A DNA stretch of 64,000 bases from Caedibacter sp052030685 (GTDB lineage Bacteria > Pseudomonadota > Gammaproteobacteria > Francisellales > Francisellaceae). The notes under the pieces are model-generated. The model worked only from the letters and a program-made list of their open reading frames with translations. It was not told the origin of the DNA and ran no database searches. Below, piece after piece: positions 52,557 through 61,259 of the stretch. A program made the position numbers and the translations under genes. Position 1 is the stretch's first letter, and every line of letters begins with the position of its first letter. The stretch is taken from contig NZ_JBQAJM010000008.1 of NCBI RefSeq assembly GCF_052030685.1, positions 1 through 64,000 on the forward strand. Direction: 5' to 3'.

Positions 52557-54800
52557 ATGAGCTCAACAAAGCTAATTTATACCCATACAGATGAAGCGCC
52601 AATGTTGGCAACTTATTCATTACTGCCGATTATTGAGGCGTTTACTAAGCCTTGTGGTATAGATGTTGAAACAAAAGATATCTCACTTGCAGCAAGAATA
52701 CTTGCTCATTTTCCGGAGTCATTAACCAAGGAACAACGTCACGAAGATGAGTTAGCTATTTTAGGTGAACTCGCTAAAACACCAAATGCAAATATCATCA
52801 AGCTGCCAAATATCAGCGCATCAATCCCACAATTGCAAGCGGCAATTGCTGAGTTGCAATCACAAGGATATCCGATTCCTGATTACCCAGTTGATGCGAA
52901 AACGGCTGAAGAAAAAGAAACAAAAGCGCGTTACGCGAAGGTGCTTGGCAGTGCTGTTAACCCAGTGTTGCGTGAAGGGAATTCAGATCGTCGTGTGGCT
53001 AAAGCGGTAAAAGAGTATGCAAAAAAACATCCGCACTCAATGGGCGCATGGGATAAAGGCTCTAAATCACATGTGGCTCACATGTCAGGTGATGACTTTT
53101 ATGGTAGTGAAGTATCAACGGTTATCGCTAATGATACCAAGGTGAAAATAGTATTTACCGATAAGGCGGGCTTAAGTGAGACACTTAAGTCAGAATTTCC
53201 ATTATTAAAGGGTGAAGTTATTGATGCCTCTAAAATGTCGGTTAAGGCGTTAAGAGCATTCTTTGCTGAGCAAATTGATCTAGCGCAAAAAGATGATGTG
53301 TTGCTATCACTACATATGAAAGCAACAATGATGAAAGTGTCTGATCCAATTATCTTTGGACATGCAGTGAGTATTTATTATCAGGATGTCTTTAACAAAT
53401 ATGCAGATGTTTTTGCCAAGCTTGGTGTTAATCCCAATAATGGTATTGGTGATGTATATACCAAGATTAAGAGCTTGCCAGAAGCTGAGCAAGCGGCAAT
53501 TAAACAAGACCTTGAGAATGTTTATAAGACGCGCGTTGAACTTGCGATGGTTGATTCTGATAAAGGAATTACCAACTTGCACGTGCCAAATGATGTTATT
53601 GTTGATGCATCTATGCCTGCGATGATCCGCTCTTCTGGTAAGATGTGGGGGCGTGATGGTCAGTTACAGGATACAAAGGCGATGATTCCTGATCGCTCAT
53701 ATGCTGGTGTTTACCAAGAAACAATTGATTTTTGTAAAGTGCATGGGGCGTTTGATCCAACGACGATGGGTAGTGTGGCTAATGTCGGCTTAATGGCAAA
53801 AAAAGCAGAAGAATATGGCTCACATGATAAGACGTTTGAAATCACGGCTGACGGTAAAATCAGTGTTATTGATGCTGATGGTAATACACTGTTATCACAT
53901 GATGTCGAAAAGGGTGATATCTGGCGTATGTGTCAAACCAAAGATGTTGCGATTGAAGATTGGGTGAAGTTAGCTGTGTCACGTGCGCGTATTACCAATA
54001 CACCTGTTGTGTTCTGGTTAGATGACAAGCGCGCGCATGATGCGAATTTGATTGCTAAGGTAAAAACCTATCTTAAAACTCATGACACCAGTGGTCTTGA
54101 GATACATATTATGTCACCGGTTGAAGCAACGCGCTTTTCACTTAAAGCGATCAAAGCCGGTAAAGACGTGATCTCAGCAACAGGTAATGTATTGCGTGAT
54201 TATCTAACAGATCTATTCCCGATATTGGAACTAGGCACAAGTGCTAAGATGCTATCGATCGTGCCACTACTAGCCGGTGGTGGATTGTATGAAACAGGAG
54301 CAGGTGGTTCGGCCCCTAAGCACGTACAGCAACTAGTCGCCGAGAATCATTTGCGTTGGGATTCATTAGGGGAGTTTTTAGCATTAGCCGCTTCTTTAGA
54401 TGATTTAGCCAATAAAACAAATGATAGCAAAGTGCGCGTATTAGCCGATGCATTAGATCAGGCAAATGCTAAGTTCTTAGATAATAATAAATCACCATCA
54501 CGCAAAGTAGGTGAGCTTGATAATCGTGGTAGTCATTTTTATTTGGCAATGTACTGGGCGGAAAGTTTAGCTAAGCAGACGCAAGATGCGCAATTAGCTC
54601 ATGTATTTAAGCCAGTAGCACAAGTGCTTAAAGATAATGAAGCTAAAATTGTCGCTGAACTTAATGACGCTCAAGGTGTTGCCGTCGATATTGATGGTTA
54701 TTATCATCCGAATGCGCAAAAAATTGAAAAAATAATGCGCCCAAGTGCGACACTTAATCAGGTTATTAATAACCTAGCAAAAGAGCCTGTTAACGCTTAA
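52557..54800 (+). CDS. icd: Isocitrate dehydrogenase (NADP+), monomeric type
   Basis: 747-residue monomeric isocitrate dehydrogenase that makes 2-oxoglutarate and NADPH in the TCA cycle. Hallmarks are LREGNSDRRVAKAVKEYAKK, PHSMGAW, GKMWGRDGQLQDTKAMIPD, LWDDK-type FWLDDKRAHD and RWDSLGEFLALAAS. It is unrelated in sequence to the dimeric E. coli Icd. Full length, with AGAGGA before the ATG. Confidence 0.97.
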   Translation: MSSTKLIYTHTDEAPMLATYSLLPIIEAFTKPCGIDVETKDISLAARILAHFPESLTKEQRHEDELAILGELAKTPNANIIKLPNISASIPQLQAAIAELQSQGYPIPDYPVDAKTAEEKETKARYAKVLGSAVNPVLREGNSDRRVAKAVKEYAKKHPHSMGAWDKGSKSHVAHMSGDDFYGSEVSTVIANDTKVKIVFTDKAGLSETLKSEFPLLKGEVIDASKMSVKALRAFFAEQIDLAQKDDVLLSLHMKATMMKVSDPIIFGHAVSIYYQDVFNKYADVFAKLGVNPNNGIGDVYTKIKSLPEAEQAAIKQDLENVYKTRVELAMVDSDKGITNLHVPNDVIVDASMPAMIRSSGKMWGRDGQLQDTKAMIPDRSYAGVYQETIDFCKVHGAFDPTTMGSVANVGLMAKKAEEYGSHDKTFEITADGKISVIDADGNTLLSHDVEKGDIWRMCQTKDVAIEDWVKLAVSRARITNTPVVFWLDDKRAHDANLIAKVKTYLKTHDTSGLEIHIMSPVEATRFSLKAIKAGKDVISATGNVLRDYLTDLFPILELGTSAKMLSIVPLLAGGGLYETGAGGSAPKHVQQLVAENHLRWDSLGEFLALAASLDDLANKTNDSKVRVLADALDQANAKFLDNNKSPSRKVGELDNRGSHFYLAMYWAESLAKQTQDAQLAHVFKPVAQVLKDNEAKIVAELNDAQGVAVDIDGYYHPNAQKIEKIMRPSATLNQVINNLAKEPVNA

Positions 54801-54814
54801 TTGTTAAAGTTGGC

Positions 54815-54845
54815 AGAAAATCACGAAATGGGCTTGTGATTTTCT
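54815..54845 (+). terminator. Perfect hairpin after icd
   Basis: AGAAAATCAC (54815-54824) and GTGATTTTCT (54836-54845) are perfect ten-base complements around 11 bases, 15 bases after the icd stop. It lacks a long T run beyond the stem. Its right arm overlaps the -35 region of the tRNA-Val promoter. Confidence 0.55.
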
Positions 54846-54861
54846 ATAAACGAATTATAAT
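54834..54861 (+). promoter_or_regulatory. Sigma-70 promoter of tRNA-Val
   Basis: TTGTGA (54834-54839) and TATAAT (54856-54861) are 16 bases apart; the -10 is a perfect consensus. The mature tRNA starts 11 bases after the -10 box. Confidence 0.6.
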
Positions 54862-54872
54862 CTCCGCTCATT

Positions 54873-54950
54873 GGTCGCTTAGCTCAGTCTGGTTAGAGTA
54901 CTACCTTGACATGGTAGGGGTCACTGGTTCGAGTCCAGTAGCGACCACCA
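54873..54950 (+). tRNA. tRNA-Val (GAC)
   Basis: 78 bases with encoded CCA. Acceptor GGTCGCT pairs with AGCGACC, the anticodon GAC is at 54908-54910 between CTACC and GGTAG, and the T loop is GGTTCGAGTCC. The BrnTA pair lies just downstream. Confidence 0.96.
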
Positions 54951-55221
54951 TCTTCAAAGCCTTTTACTGCAAGGGTTTCAATCTGTTTGAAAATCAAAGT
55001 AAAAACAGTAGTTATTTTCACAAGGTCGCAAAAATATCAATTATATTCTAGTTCAATCGAATGGTTTGTGTAATTATCATTTTTTTTTACACAAAGTTAT
55101 GTGGTGTGGTTGGGCTATTAAACAAGTCATTCTCTATTTCTATCCCAGAATCATTAACACATATTGACAGTAATTACTTTTGTATGTACGCTTTATTTAG
55201 GTGATATCAGTTGCGATAAAT

Positions 55222-55500
55222 ATGAAATTTGAATGGGATGAAGCAAAAAGTCTATTAAATTTGGAAAAGCACAAAGTGTCATTTGAGCTTGCTGAATATC
55301 TTTTTAATGACTTGATGCTTGTTGCAATTGATAACAGAGTTGACTACGGCGAAACCAGGTATATAGCTTATTCAATGTATGATGGCTCTTTGTTTAATAT
55401 TGTATACGCGAAGCGAAGTGGTAATATTAGAATCATATCAATGAGGAAAGCAAATGAAAGAGAAAAAACCAAATATCAAGCAGCAATTAAGCGCTATTAA
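55222..55500 (+). CDS. brnT: BrnT-family toxin
   Basis: 92-residue ribonuclease toxin of type II toxin-antitoxin systems. The start MKFEWDEAKSLLNLEKHKVSFELA and the strand pattern around RYIAYSMYDGSLFNIVYAKR, ending IRIISMRKANEREK, are typical of BrnT (RelE-like fold). The ATG at 55222 gives the family start; a GTG at 55201 is in frame. It overlaps brnA by 47 bases. Confidence 0.92.
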   Translation: MKFEWDEAKSLLNLEKHKVSFELAEYLFNDLMLVAIDNRVDYGETRYIAYSMYDGSLFNIVYAKRSGNIRIISMRKANEREKTKYQAAIKRY

Positions 55501-55705
55501 GCAGATGAAAGATAGCGAGATTGATTATTCTGATAGCGTTGATATGGGTGATGCTGATTGGGCTCAATTTGAGCCTTTAGCCCATAAGAAAAAATCTATA
55601 ACAATTCGTCTAGATAGCGATGTTATTGATTATTTTAAATCAATGGGTAAAGGCTACCAAACAAAAATTAACTCTGTCCTTAGAGAGTACAAGCGCTGTC
55701 ATTAA
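55454..55705 (+). CDS. brnA: BrnA-family antitoxin
   Basis: 83-residue antitoxin. An acidic N-terminal/central part (DSEIDYSDSVDMGDADWAQF) is followed by a ribbon-helix-helix DNA-binding domain, KKSITIRLDSDVIDYFKSMGKGYQTKINSVLREY. It should neutralise BrnT and repress the operon. It begins inside brnT and shares its transcript. AGGAAAGC lies before the ATG. Confidence 0.92.
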   Translation: MKEKKPNIKQQLSAIKQMKDSEIDYSDSVDMGDADWAQFEPLAHKKKSITIRLDSDVIDYFKSMGKGYQTKINSVLREYKRCH

Positions 55706-55787
55706 GCAAATCATCCTCGACGGTTGCCCATGTCGCTGAACATTTTCAATGTTATCTCAGTGATTAAGAAAATTTCAAACTTAAGTC

Positions 55788-55815
55788 TTGCAATTTAAAA
55801 AAAATTTGCTAATAT
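55788..55815 (+). promoter_or_regulatory. Sigma-70 promoter of the tRNA-fMet-rimP-nusA-infB operon
   Basis: TTGCAA (55788-55793) and TAATAT (55810-55815) are 16 bases apart, and the mature tRNA begins 14 bases after the -10. It probably drives the initiator tRNA and, by readthrough, nusA-infB. Confidence 0.6.
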
Positions 55816-55828
55816 GTCCCACAGTTGA

Positions 55829-55905
<77 letters not shown>

Positions 55906-55931
55906 ACCTAAAAAGATTTTGAAAAATTTCG

Positions 55932-55952
55932 GGCCCTTATGGGCCTTTTTGT
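55932..55952 (+). terminator. First terminator after tRNA-fMet
   Basis: GGCCC (55932-55936), TTAT loop and GGGCC (55941-55945) are followed by TTTTTG. It lies 26 bases after the tRNA and would end most transcripts there. Confidence 0.75.
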
Positions 55953-55961
55953 TTTGTAGAT

Positions 55962-55989
55962 AAAAAGGACTCATAGTAGTCCTTTTTTT
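55962..55989 (+). terminator. Second terminator, directly before rimP
   Basis: AAAAAGGACT (55962-55971) pairs with AGTCCTTTTT (55978-55987) and the T run continues. It ends about 25 bases before the rimP ATG, so rimP-nusA-infB transcripts must pass two tandem terminators or start from a promoter between them. The symmetric A and T runs let it act in both directions. Confidence 0.75.
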
Positions 55990-56011
55990 ATATCCCAAGG
56001 AGTGTGTTGGA

Positions 56012-56476
56012 ATGTTGATTGATCAGTTAAAAGCGCTTATTGCGCCAGAAGTAGAGAGCCTTGGATTTATTTTATGGGGGATTGAAATGGATGCATATTC
56101 TGCAGATACTGGCAGTATGACCTTGCGTATTTTTATCGATCATGAAGAAGGTATTTCAATTGATGACTGTCAAGAAGTCAGTCGTGCTGTGGGTGCAATT
56201 TTAGACGTTGAAGACCCAATCAGTGGTGCTTATTCGTTGGAAGTCTCTTCTCCAGGGGTGAATCGTCGCGTGTTTAATGCATTGCAGGCAAAGGCACTGG
56301 AGGGGTTTGAAGTTAAAGTACAGTTGCGTCAAGCAACGGAGAACAATCGCCGCCGCTTTAAAGGTGTGATTATCTCAGTAGCTAATGATGAGGTGCTAGT
56401 TAAAACAGAAGAAGACGAAGAAATTCGTTTTGATTTTCACAATGTTGATAAAATGCGCGTTGTGCCAAAGTTTTAA
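56012..56476 (+). CDS. rimP: Ribosome maturation factor RimP
   Basis: 154-residue 30S assembly factor. The N-terminal domain shows EVESLGFILWGIEMD and IDHEEGISIDDCQEVSR; EVSSPGVNRRVFN is the conserved linker, and an Sm-like C-terminal domain follows (about 85-154). AAGGAG lies ten bases upstream. First protein gene of rimP-nusA-infB. Confidence 0.97.
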   Translation: MLIDQLKALIAPEVESLGFILWGIEMDAYSADTGSMTLRIFIDHEEGISIDDCQEVSRAVGAILDVEDPISGAYSLEVSSPGVNRRVFNALQAKALEGFEVKVQLRQATENNRRRFKGVIISVANDEVLVKTEEDEEIRFDFHNVDKMRVVPKF

Positions 56477-56506
56477 CCTTTAATAATGTGGATATAGGTG
56501 AAAGTT

Positions 56507-57988
56507 ATGAGTAAAGAGTTACTACTGGTTATTGAAACCGTTGCTAATGAGAAGGAAGTCTCAAGAGATTTACTTTTTTCAGCCATGGAAGAAGCCTTGG
56601 CGATGGCAACTAAAAAGCGTTTTGAAGAGGATGCTGAAATTATCGTTAAGATTGATCGTAAAACCGGTGACTATGAGACATATCGTCAATGGCAAATCGT
56701 TGATGAAGATCATGAGATTGAGAATTATGCAGCAGAGCTATATGTTGATGTTGCTCAAGAGAAAGGGCATAACGTAGTCGTTGGTGATGTGCTGATGGAG
56801 CCTGTTGACTCGGTTGAGTTTGGACGCATTGCGGCGATGACTGCTAAGCAAATCATTATGCAAAAAGTCCGTGATGAAGAACGCCGCTTAATGGTGGCAA
56901 AGTTTCGTGATAAAGTTGGCAAGATTGTTTATGGTGAAGTTAAGCGTACCACGCGTGATTTTTTAATTATTGATCTGGGTGAAAATGCTGAAGGTGTCCT
57001 GCCTAGAAAAGAGCTGTTGCCTAAAGAGAATTATCGTTTAAATGATAAGCTGCGTGCGTGCGTTTTGCGTATTGATGATGATGGTAAGGGGCCGCAAATT
57101 ATTTTGTCACGCGCTAATAAAAAAATGTTACATGCCTTATTGATTCTTGAAGTACCTGAAGTGGCTGAGGAGTTAATGGATATCGTCAGCATTGCGCGTG
57201 ATCCAGGTTCACGTGCTAAAGTGGCTGTAAAATCAAATGACAAGCGTATTGATCCTGTTGGGGCATGCGTTGGAATGCGAGGTTCACGAATTCAAGCGAT
57301 CACTAATGAGTTACAAGGTGAGCGTGTTGATATCGTATTGTGGGATGATAATCCAGCACAGTTTGTAATGAATGCGCTAGCTCCGGCTGAAGTGACTTCT
57401 ATTGTCCAAGATGAAGACAGGCAAGCAATGCAGGTTGCTGTGCAAGAAGATCAATTATCACAAGCGATAGGTAAAAGTGGTCAAAACGTGCGTTTGGCAA
57501 CTGCTTTAACCGGCTGGCATATCAATGTTATCTCAAGCTCTGTTGCTGAAAAAGCGCAGCAAGAAGAAGAAGAGAAAAACATTCAGCTGTTTATGGAAGC
57601 TTTGGATATCGATCAAGATATTGCTGAAGTATTGATCGAGGAAGGTTTTTCGAGTCTTGAAGAAGTTGCTTACGTGGCGCGTGAGGAAATGCTTGAGATT
57701 GAAGGTTTTGATAACGAAATTTGTGAGGAATTGCAAGAGCGAGCCAAGACGGCGCTTATTTCACAAGCCTTAGCTGCGAACAAGCCAGCGGAAGACTTGT
57801 TGAATATGGAAGGTATGACGGCTGAGTGGGCAGATGCATTAGCGCAACAAGATGTGATTACAATGGAAGACTTAGCTGAGTTAGCCGTTGATGATTTACG
57901 CGAAATTATTTCGATCTCTGAAGATGAGGCGGCAGCTTTGATCATGACTGCGCGTGCACCTTGGTTTGAAGAGGATAACGAGAAGTAG
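56507..57988 (+). CDS. nusA: Transcription elongation/termination protein NusA
   Basis: 493-residue RNA polymerase-binding factor. Order: N-terminal polymerase-binding domain (about 1-125), S1 domain (VKRTTRDFLIIDLGENAEGVLPR), two KH domains (PVGACVGMRGSRIQAI and QAIGKSGQNVRLA) and two C-terminal acidic repeats. The open frame begins at 56498, but the ATG at 56507 gives MSKELLLVIE with AGGTG upstream. infB starts ten bases after its stop. Confidence 0.98.
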   Translation: MSKELLLVIETVANEKEVSRDLLFSAMEEALAMATKKRFEEDAEIIVKIDRKTGDYETYRQWQIVDEDHEIENYAAELYVDVAQEKGHNVVVGDVLMEPVDSVEFGRIAAMTAKQIIMQKVRDEERRLMVAKFRDKVGKIVYGEVKRTTRDFLIIDLGENAEGVLPRKELLPKENYRLNDKLRACVLRIDDDGKGPQIILSRANKKMLHALLILEVPEVAEELMDIVSIARDPGSRAKVAVKSNDKRIDPVGACVGMRGSRIQAITNELQGERVDIVLWDDNPAQFVMNALAPAEVTSIVQDEDRQAMQVAVQEDQLSQAIGKSGQNVRLATALTGWHINVISSSVAEKAQQEEEEKNIQLFMEALDIDQDIAEVLIEEGFSSLEEVAYVAREEMLEIEGFDNEICEELQERAKTALISQALAANKPAEDLLNMEGMTAEWADALAQQDVITMEDLAELAVDDLREIISISEDEAAALIMTARAPWFEEDNEK

Positions 57989-57998
57989 GAGAAATGTG

Positions 57999-60737
57999 AT
58001 GGCAGAGATGACAGTGGCGCAACTAGCCAAACTAATAAAAATTAATGAAAGTGTACTACTTGAGAAGTTTGAACAATCAGGTGTGCATAAGAAAAGCATC
58101 AATGATTTAGTAACTGATGCCGAAAAAAACCAGCTTCTTAGCTTTATCCAAGGTGGTTCAACGGAGAAGAAATCATCAGTAACTTTGCAGAGAAAGACAA
58201 CAAAACAGTTGAAAGTTGCCGGTAATCGCAAGGTTAATATTGAAGTGCGTAAAAAGAAGACGCTTGTTGCACCAGCAGTTGATGTTACTGAGGAGCAGAT
58301 TGAGGATGAAACACTTGTTGCCAAACAGCATGAATCAGTTGATGTTGAACAGGTTAATGATGGTGTTCATAATGAGTCAGCGATTGAATCACAGGTGACA
58401 CAAGACACTATTGTAGCAAACGGTAATGTGGCAGAAGAAGTGATAGCGTCGGAGCAACCTCAAGCAGATCCTAAAGCAGAAGAGGTGGCTATTGATAGTG
58501 TGCCGCCAGAAGCAAAAGAAGTTAAAGCGCAAACTGGTAAGTCTATTCCCAAACCTAAAAAATTAGAGAAGCCAGCAAAAGCTGAGAAGCAGTCAACCAC
58601 TGATAATGCAGTAGATCAAGCATCCGATAGTGGTTTTATGATTACTGAAAAATCCGCTGAAAAGCCAAAAAATAATGGTTTTAAAATCACATCAAGACCG
58701 GAGGTTGTTGAAGATAAAGTAGTAGACAATAATTCAGTTAATGAGGCAAAAGCTACGCACAAGAAAACGCTTGATAAAACAAAGCGTAGATCAAATGAAA
58801 ATGAAGACAATGACTCACGCAAAGGTGCAAAAAAGTCAAAATCAACCTTAGCTAAGAAAGGCTCACGTGGGCTGTATGATGACGACGACGGTTATGGTTT
58901 TTCGCGTAAAAATTCTAAGTCTAAGAAATTGCAGTTAAACAAAGTCAAAACACAGCAATTCACCAAGCCGGTTGAAAAAGCCATGAAACAAGTCGTGATT
59001 TTTGAAGGTATCACGGTCAATGAGCTAGCACAAAAAATGGCAGTAAAAGCTGCTGAGCTTATCAAGGTGCTATTTAAAATGGGTGTGATGGCAACGATTA
59101 ATCAGCCACTAGATCAAGAAACAGCAATTTTGATCGTTGAAGAGTTAGGTCATGAATACACATTGCATCGTGATGAGACATTAGAAGAGACGGTAGTTGT
59201 TGATTCTTCAAGTCAAGAGATTAGACCACGTGCACCAGTCGTAACCATTATGGGACACGTTGACCATGGTAAGACGTCTCTTTTGGATTATATTCGTAAA
59301 ACGCGTGTTGCTGTAGGTGAAGCTGGTGGTATTACACAGCATATTGGTGCTTATTCCGTAATAACACAAAAAGGTCAGATTACATTCTTGGATACCCCTG
59401 GGCATGAAGCCTTTACTGCAATGCGAGCCCGTGGTGCTGGAAGTACTGATATTGTTATTCTTGTGGTTGCTGCTGATGATGGTGTGATGCCACAGACAAA
59501 AGAAGCAATTCAGCATGCGCGTGCTGCTGGAGTGCCGATTGTTGTTGCAGTGAATAAAATGGATAAACCTGAAGCAGATCCGGATCGTGTTAAAACTGAG
59601 CTTTCACAGCTTGATGTCATCTCTGAGGAGTGGGGTGGCGATGTCATGTTCGCTCATGTTTCAGCTAAATCAGGTTTAGGTATTGATGCGCTACTAGATG
59701 CTGTATTACTACAAGCTGAAGTATTAGAGCTTCAAGCGGTTGATAAAGGCTTAGCAAAAGGTGTTGTCATTGAATCACGCTTAGATAAAGGTCGTGGAGC
59801 TGTTGCATCTGTGTTGGTGCAAAGTGGTGAACTAAATCAAGGTGATATTGTATTATGTGGTACCGAATACGGACGTATTCGTGTGATGATGAGTGACCTT
59901 GGGCAAAAAATTAACACGGCAGGTCCGTCAACGCCTGTTGAGATACTAGGTCTTTCAGGTGTGCCTAATGCCGGAGATGAGATGGTTGCTGTTAAAGATG
60001 AGAAAACAGCACGTGAAGTAGCTGAGTTCAGATCGCAAAAGAAAAAAGATGAGCGTTTGAAGCAGCAGCAAGCCAGTAAGTTATCAAGCTTATTTGATCG
60101 TATGGGTGAGTCCACAGGTGAACGTCAAACCTTGAACGTGATCGTTAAAGCGGACGTTCAAGGTTCAGTTGAAGCGATTCGCGAATCATTGGTTAAGCTT
60201 AGTAATGATGAGATTAAAGTCGAGGTTATTGCATCAGGCATTGGTGGAATTACCATTTCAGATGTGTCACTGGCAGTTGCTTCTCAAGCGGTGCTTTTTG
60301 GCTTTAACGTTCGTGCGGATGCAACGGCTAGAAAGCAAGCCGAGACTGACGGTATTGAACTACGTTATTACAGCATTATTTATGATCTAATCGATGATGT
60401 GAAGCAAGCGATGTCGGGAATGCTATCGCCTGAACTGAGAGAACAAATCATCGGTGTTGCTGAAGTGCGTGATGTCTTTAGATCATCGAAGTTTGGTTCG
60501 ATTGCCGGTTGTATGGTTATTGATGGCGTGATTAAACGACACAACCCGATTCGTGTATTGCGTGATCAAGTGGTAATTTACGAAGGTTCTTTAGAATCGT
60601 TAAAACGCTTCAAAGATGATGCCGTTGAAGTCAAAAAAGGCATAGAATGCGGTATTGGTGTTAAGAACTATAATGATGTTAAAGTTGGTGACCAAATCGA
60701 AGTCTTTGAAACGGTTGAAATCAAGAGAGAGATATAA
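57999..60737 (+). CDS. infB: Translation initiation factor IF-2
   Basis: 912-residue GTPase that places fMet-tRNA on the 30S subunit. The N-terminal IF-2N domain (MAEMTVAQLAKLI) is followed by a long charged linker (about 50-330). The G domain has GHVDHGKTSLLD, DTPGHEAFTAMRARG and NKMDKPEADPDR; domains II-IV follow, with the C2 fMet-tRNA binding domain at the end. ATG 57999 has TAGGAG eight bases upstream; the open frame from 57954 overlaps nusA and is not used. E. coli IF-2 is 890 residues. Confidence 0.98.
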   Translation: MAEMTVAQLAKLIKINESVLLEKFEQSGVHKKSINDLVTDAEKNQLLSFIQGGSTEKKSSVTLQRKTTKQLKVAGNRKVNIEVRKKKTLVAPAVDVTEEQIEDETLVAKQHESVDVEQVNDGVHNESAIESQVTQDTIVANGNVAEEVIASEQPQADPKAEEVAIDSVPPEAKEVKAQTGKSIPKPKKLEKPAKAEKQSTTDNAVDQASDSGFMITEKSAEKPKNNGFKITSRPEVVEDKVVDNNSVNEAKATHKKTLDKTKRRSNENEDNDSRKGAKKSKSTLAKKGSRGLYDDDDGYGFSRKNSKSKKLQLNKVKTQQFTKPVEKAMKQVVIFEGITVNELAQKMAVKAAELIKVLFKMGVMATINQPLDQETAILIVEELGHEYTLHRDETLEETVVVDSSSQEIRPRAPVVTIMGHVDHGKTSLLDYIRKTRVAVGEAGGITQHIGAYSVITQKGQITFLDTPGHEAFTAMRARGAGSTDIVILVVAADDGVMPQTKEAIQHARAAGVPIVVAVNKMDKPEADPDRVKTELSQLDVISEEWGGDVMFAHVSAKSGLGIDALLDAVLLQAEVLELQAVDKGLAKGVVIESRLDKGRGAVASVLVQSGELNQGDIVLCGTEYGRIRVMMSDLGQKINTAGPSTPVEILGLSGVPNAGDEMVAVKDEKTAREVAEFRSQKKKDERLKQQQASKLSSLFDRMGESTGERQTLNVIVKADVQGSVEAIRESLVKLSNDEIKVEVIASGIGGITISDVSLAVASQAVLFGFNVRADATARKQAETDGIELRYYSIIYDLIDDVKQAMSGMLSPELREQIIGVAEVRDVFRSSKFGSIAGCMVIDGVIKRHNPIRVLRDQVVIYEGSLESLKRFKDDAVEVKKGIECGIGVKNYNDVKVGDQIEVFETVEIKREI

Positions 60738-60739
60738 TT

Positions 60740-61177
60740 ATGGCAAGTAATTCACGCGTTGAGCGTGTTGGTGATGAGATTCAAAAGATCATCGTCGCAT
60801 TGCTAGCAACCAAAGTCCGTGATCCGCGTTTGCAATGGGTTTCTATCACCGGTGTCGAGGTATCTAAAGATTTATCTTATGCTAAGGTGTTTTTCTCATC
60901 ATTAAGCACGGAAACGCATCCGTCACAAGTGGTAAAAGCATTAGATTCAGCCAAGGGCTTTTTCCGTACAGCGCTTGCCAAAGAGCTGCGTTTACGTGTC
61001 GCGCCGGCTTTACGCTTTTTCTATGATGAATCATTAGCTTATGGTAATAAAATGAATTCGTTAATCGAGAAAGCTCGTCAAGAGGACGAAAAATTTATCC
61101 AGCAGGAACAGAGTGAAAATGAGAATAATGATCATAAGGATGGTGATCATGACGAACCACGCGAAAGGTTGCGTTGA
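60740..61177 (+). CDS. rbfA: Ribosome-binding factor A
   Basis: 145-residue KH-like 30S maturation and cold-shock factor. RVERVGDEIQKIIVALLATKVRDPRL, SYAKVFFSS and LRVAPALRFFYDES match RbfA. The end is rich in Glu, Asn and His. It starts two bases after infB and is part of the same operon. Confidence 0.96.
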   Translation: MASNSRVERVGDEIQKIIVALLATKVRDPRLQWVSITGVEVSKDLSYAKVFFSSLSTETHPSQVVKALDSAKGFFRTALAKELRLRVAPALRFFYDESLAYGNKMNSLIEKARQEDEKFIQQEQSENENNDHKDGDHDEPRERLR

Positions 61178-61259
61178 TCGCGTATCAGCATTTGTTCTTT
61201 AGACCTAAATAAGCTATAGTGCCAAGCAGAAATATCAAGAGTACTTAAGTTCTAGAATT

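Noticed and set aside
54836..55051. 71-codon plus-strand frame through tRNA-Val
   Set aside because: It reads through the tRNA and has no protein-like composition.
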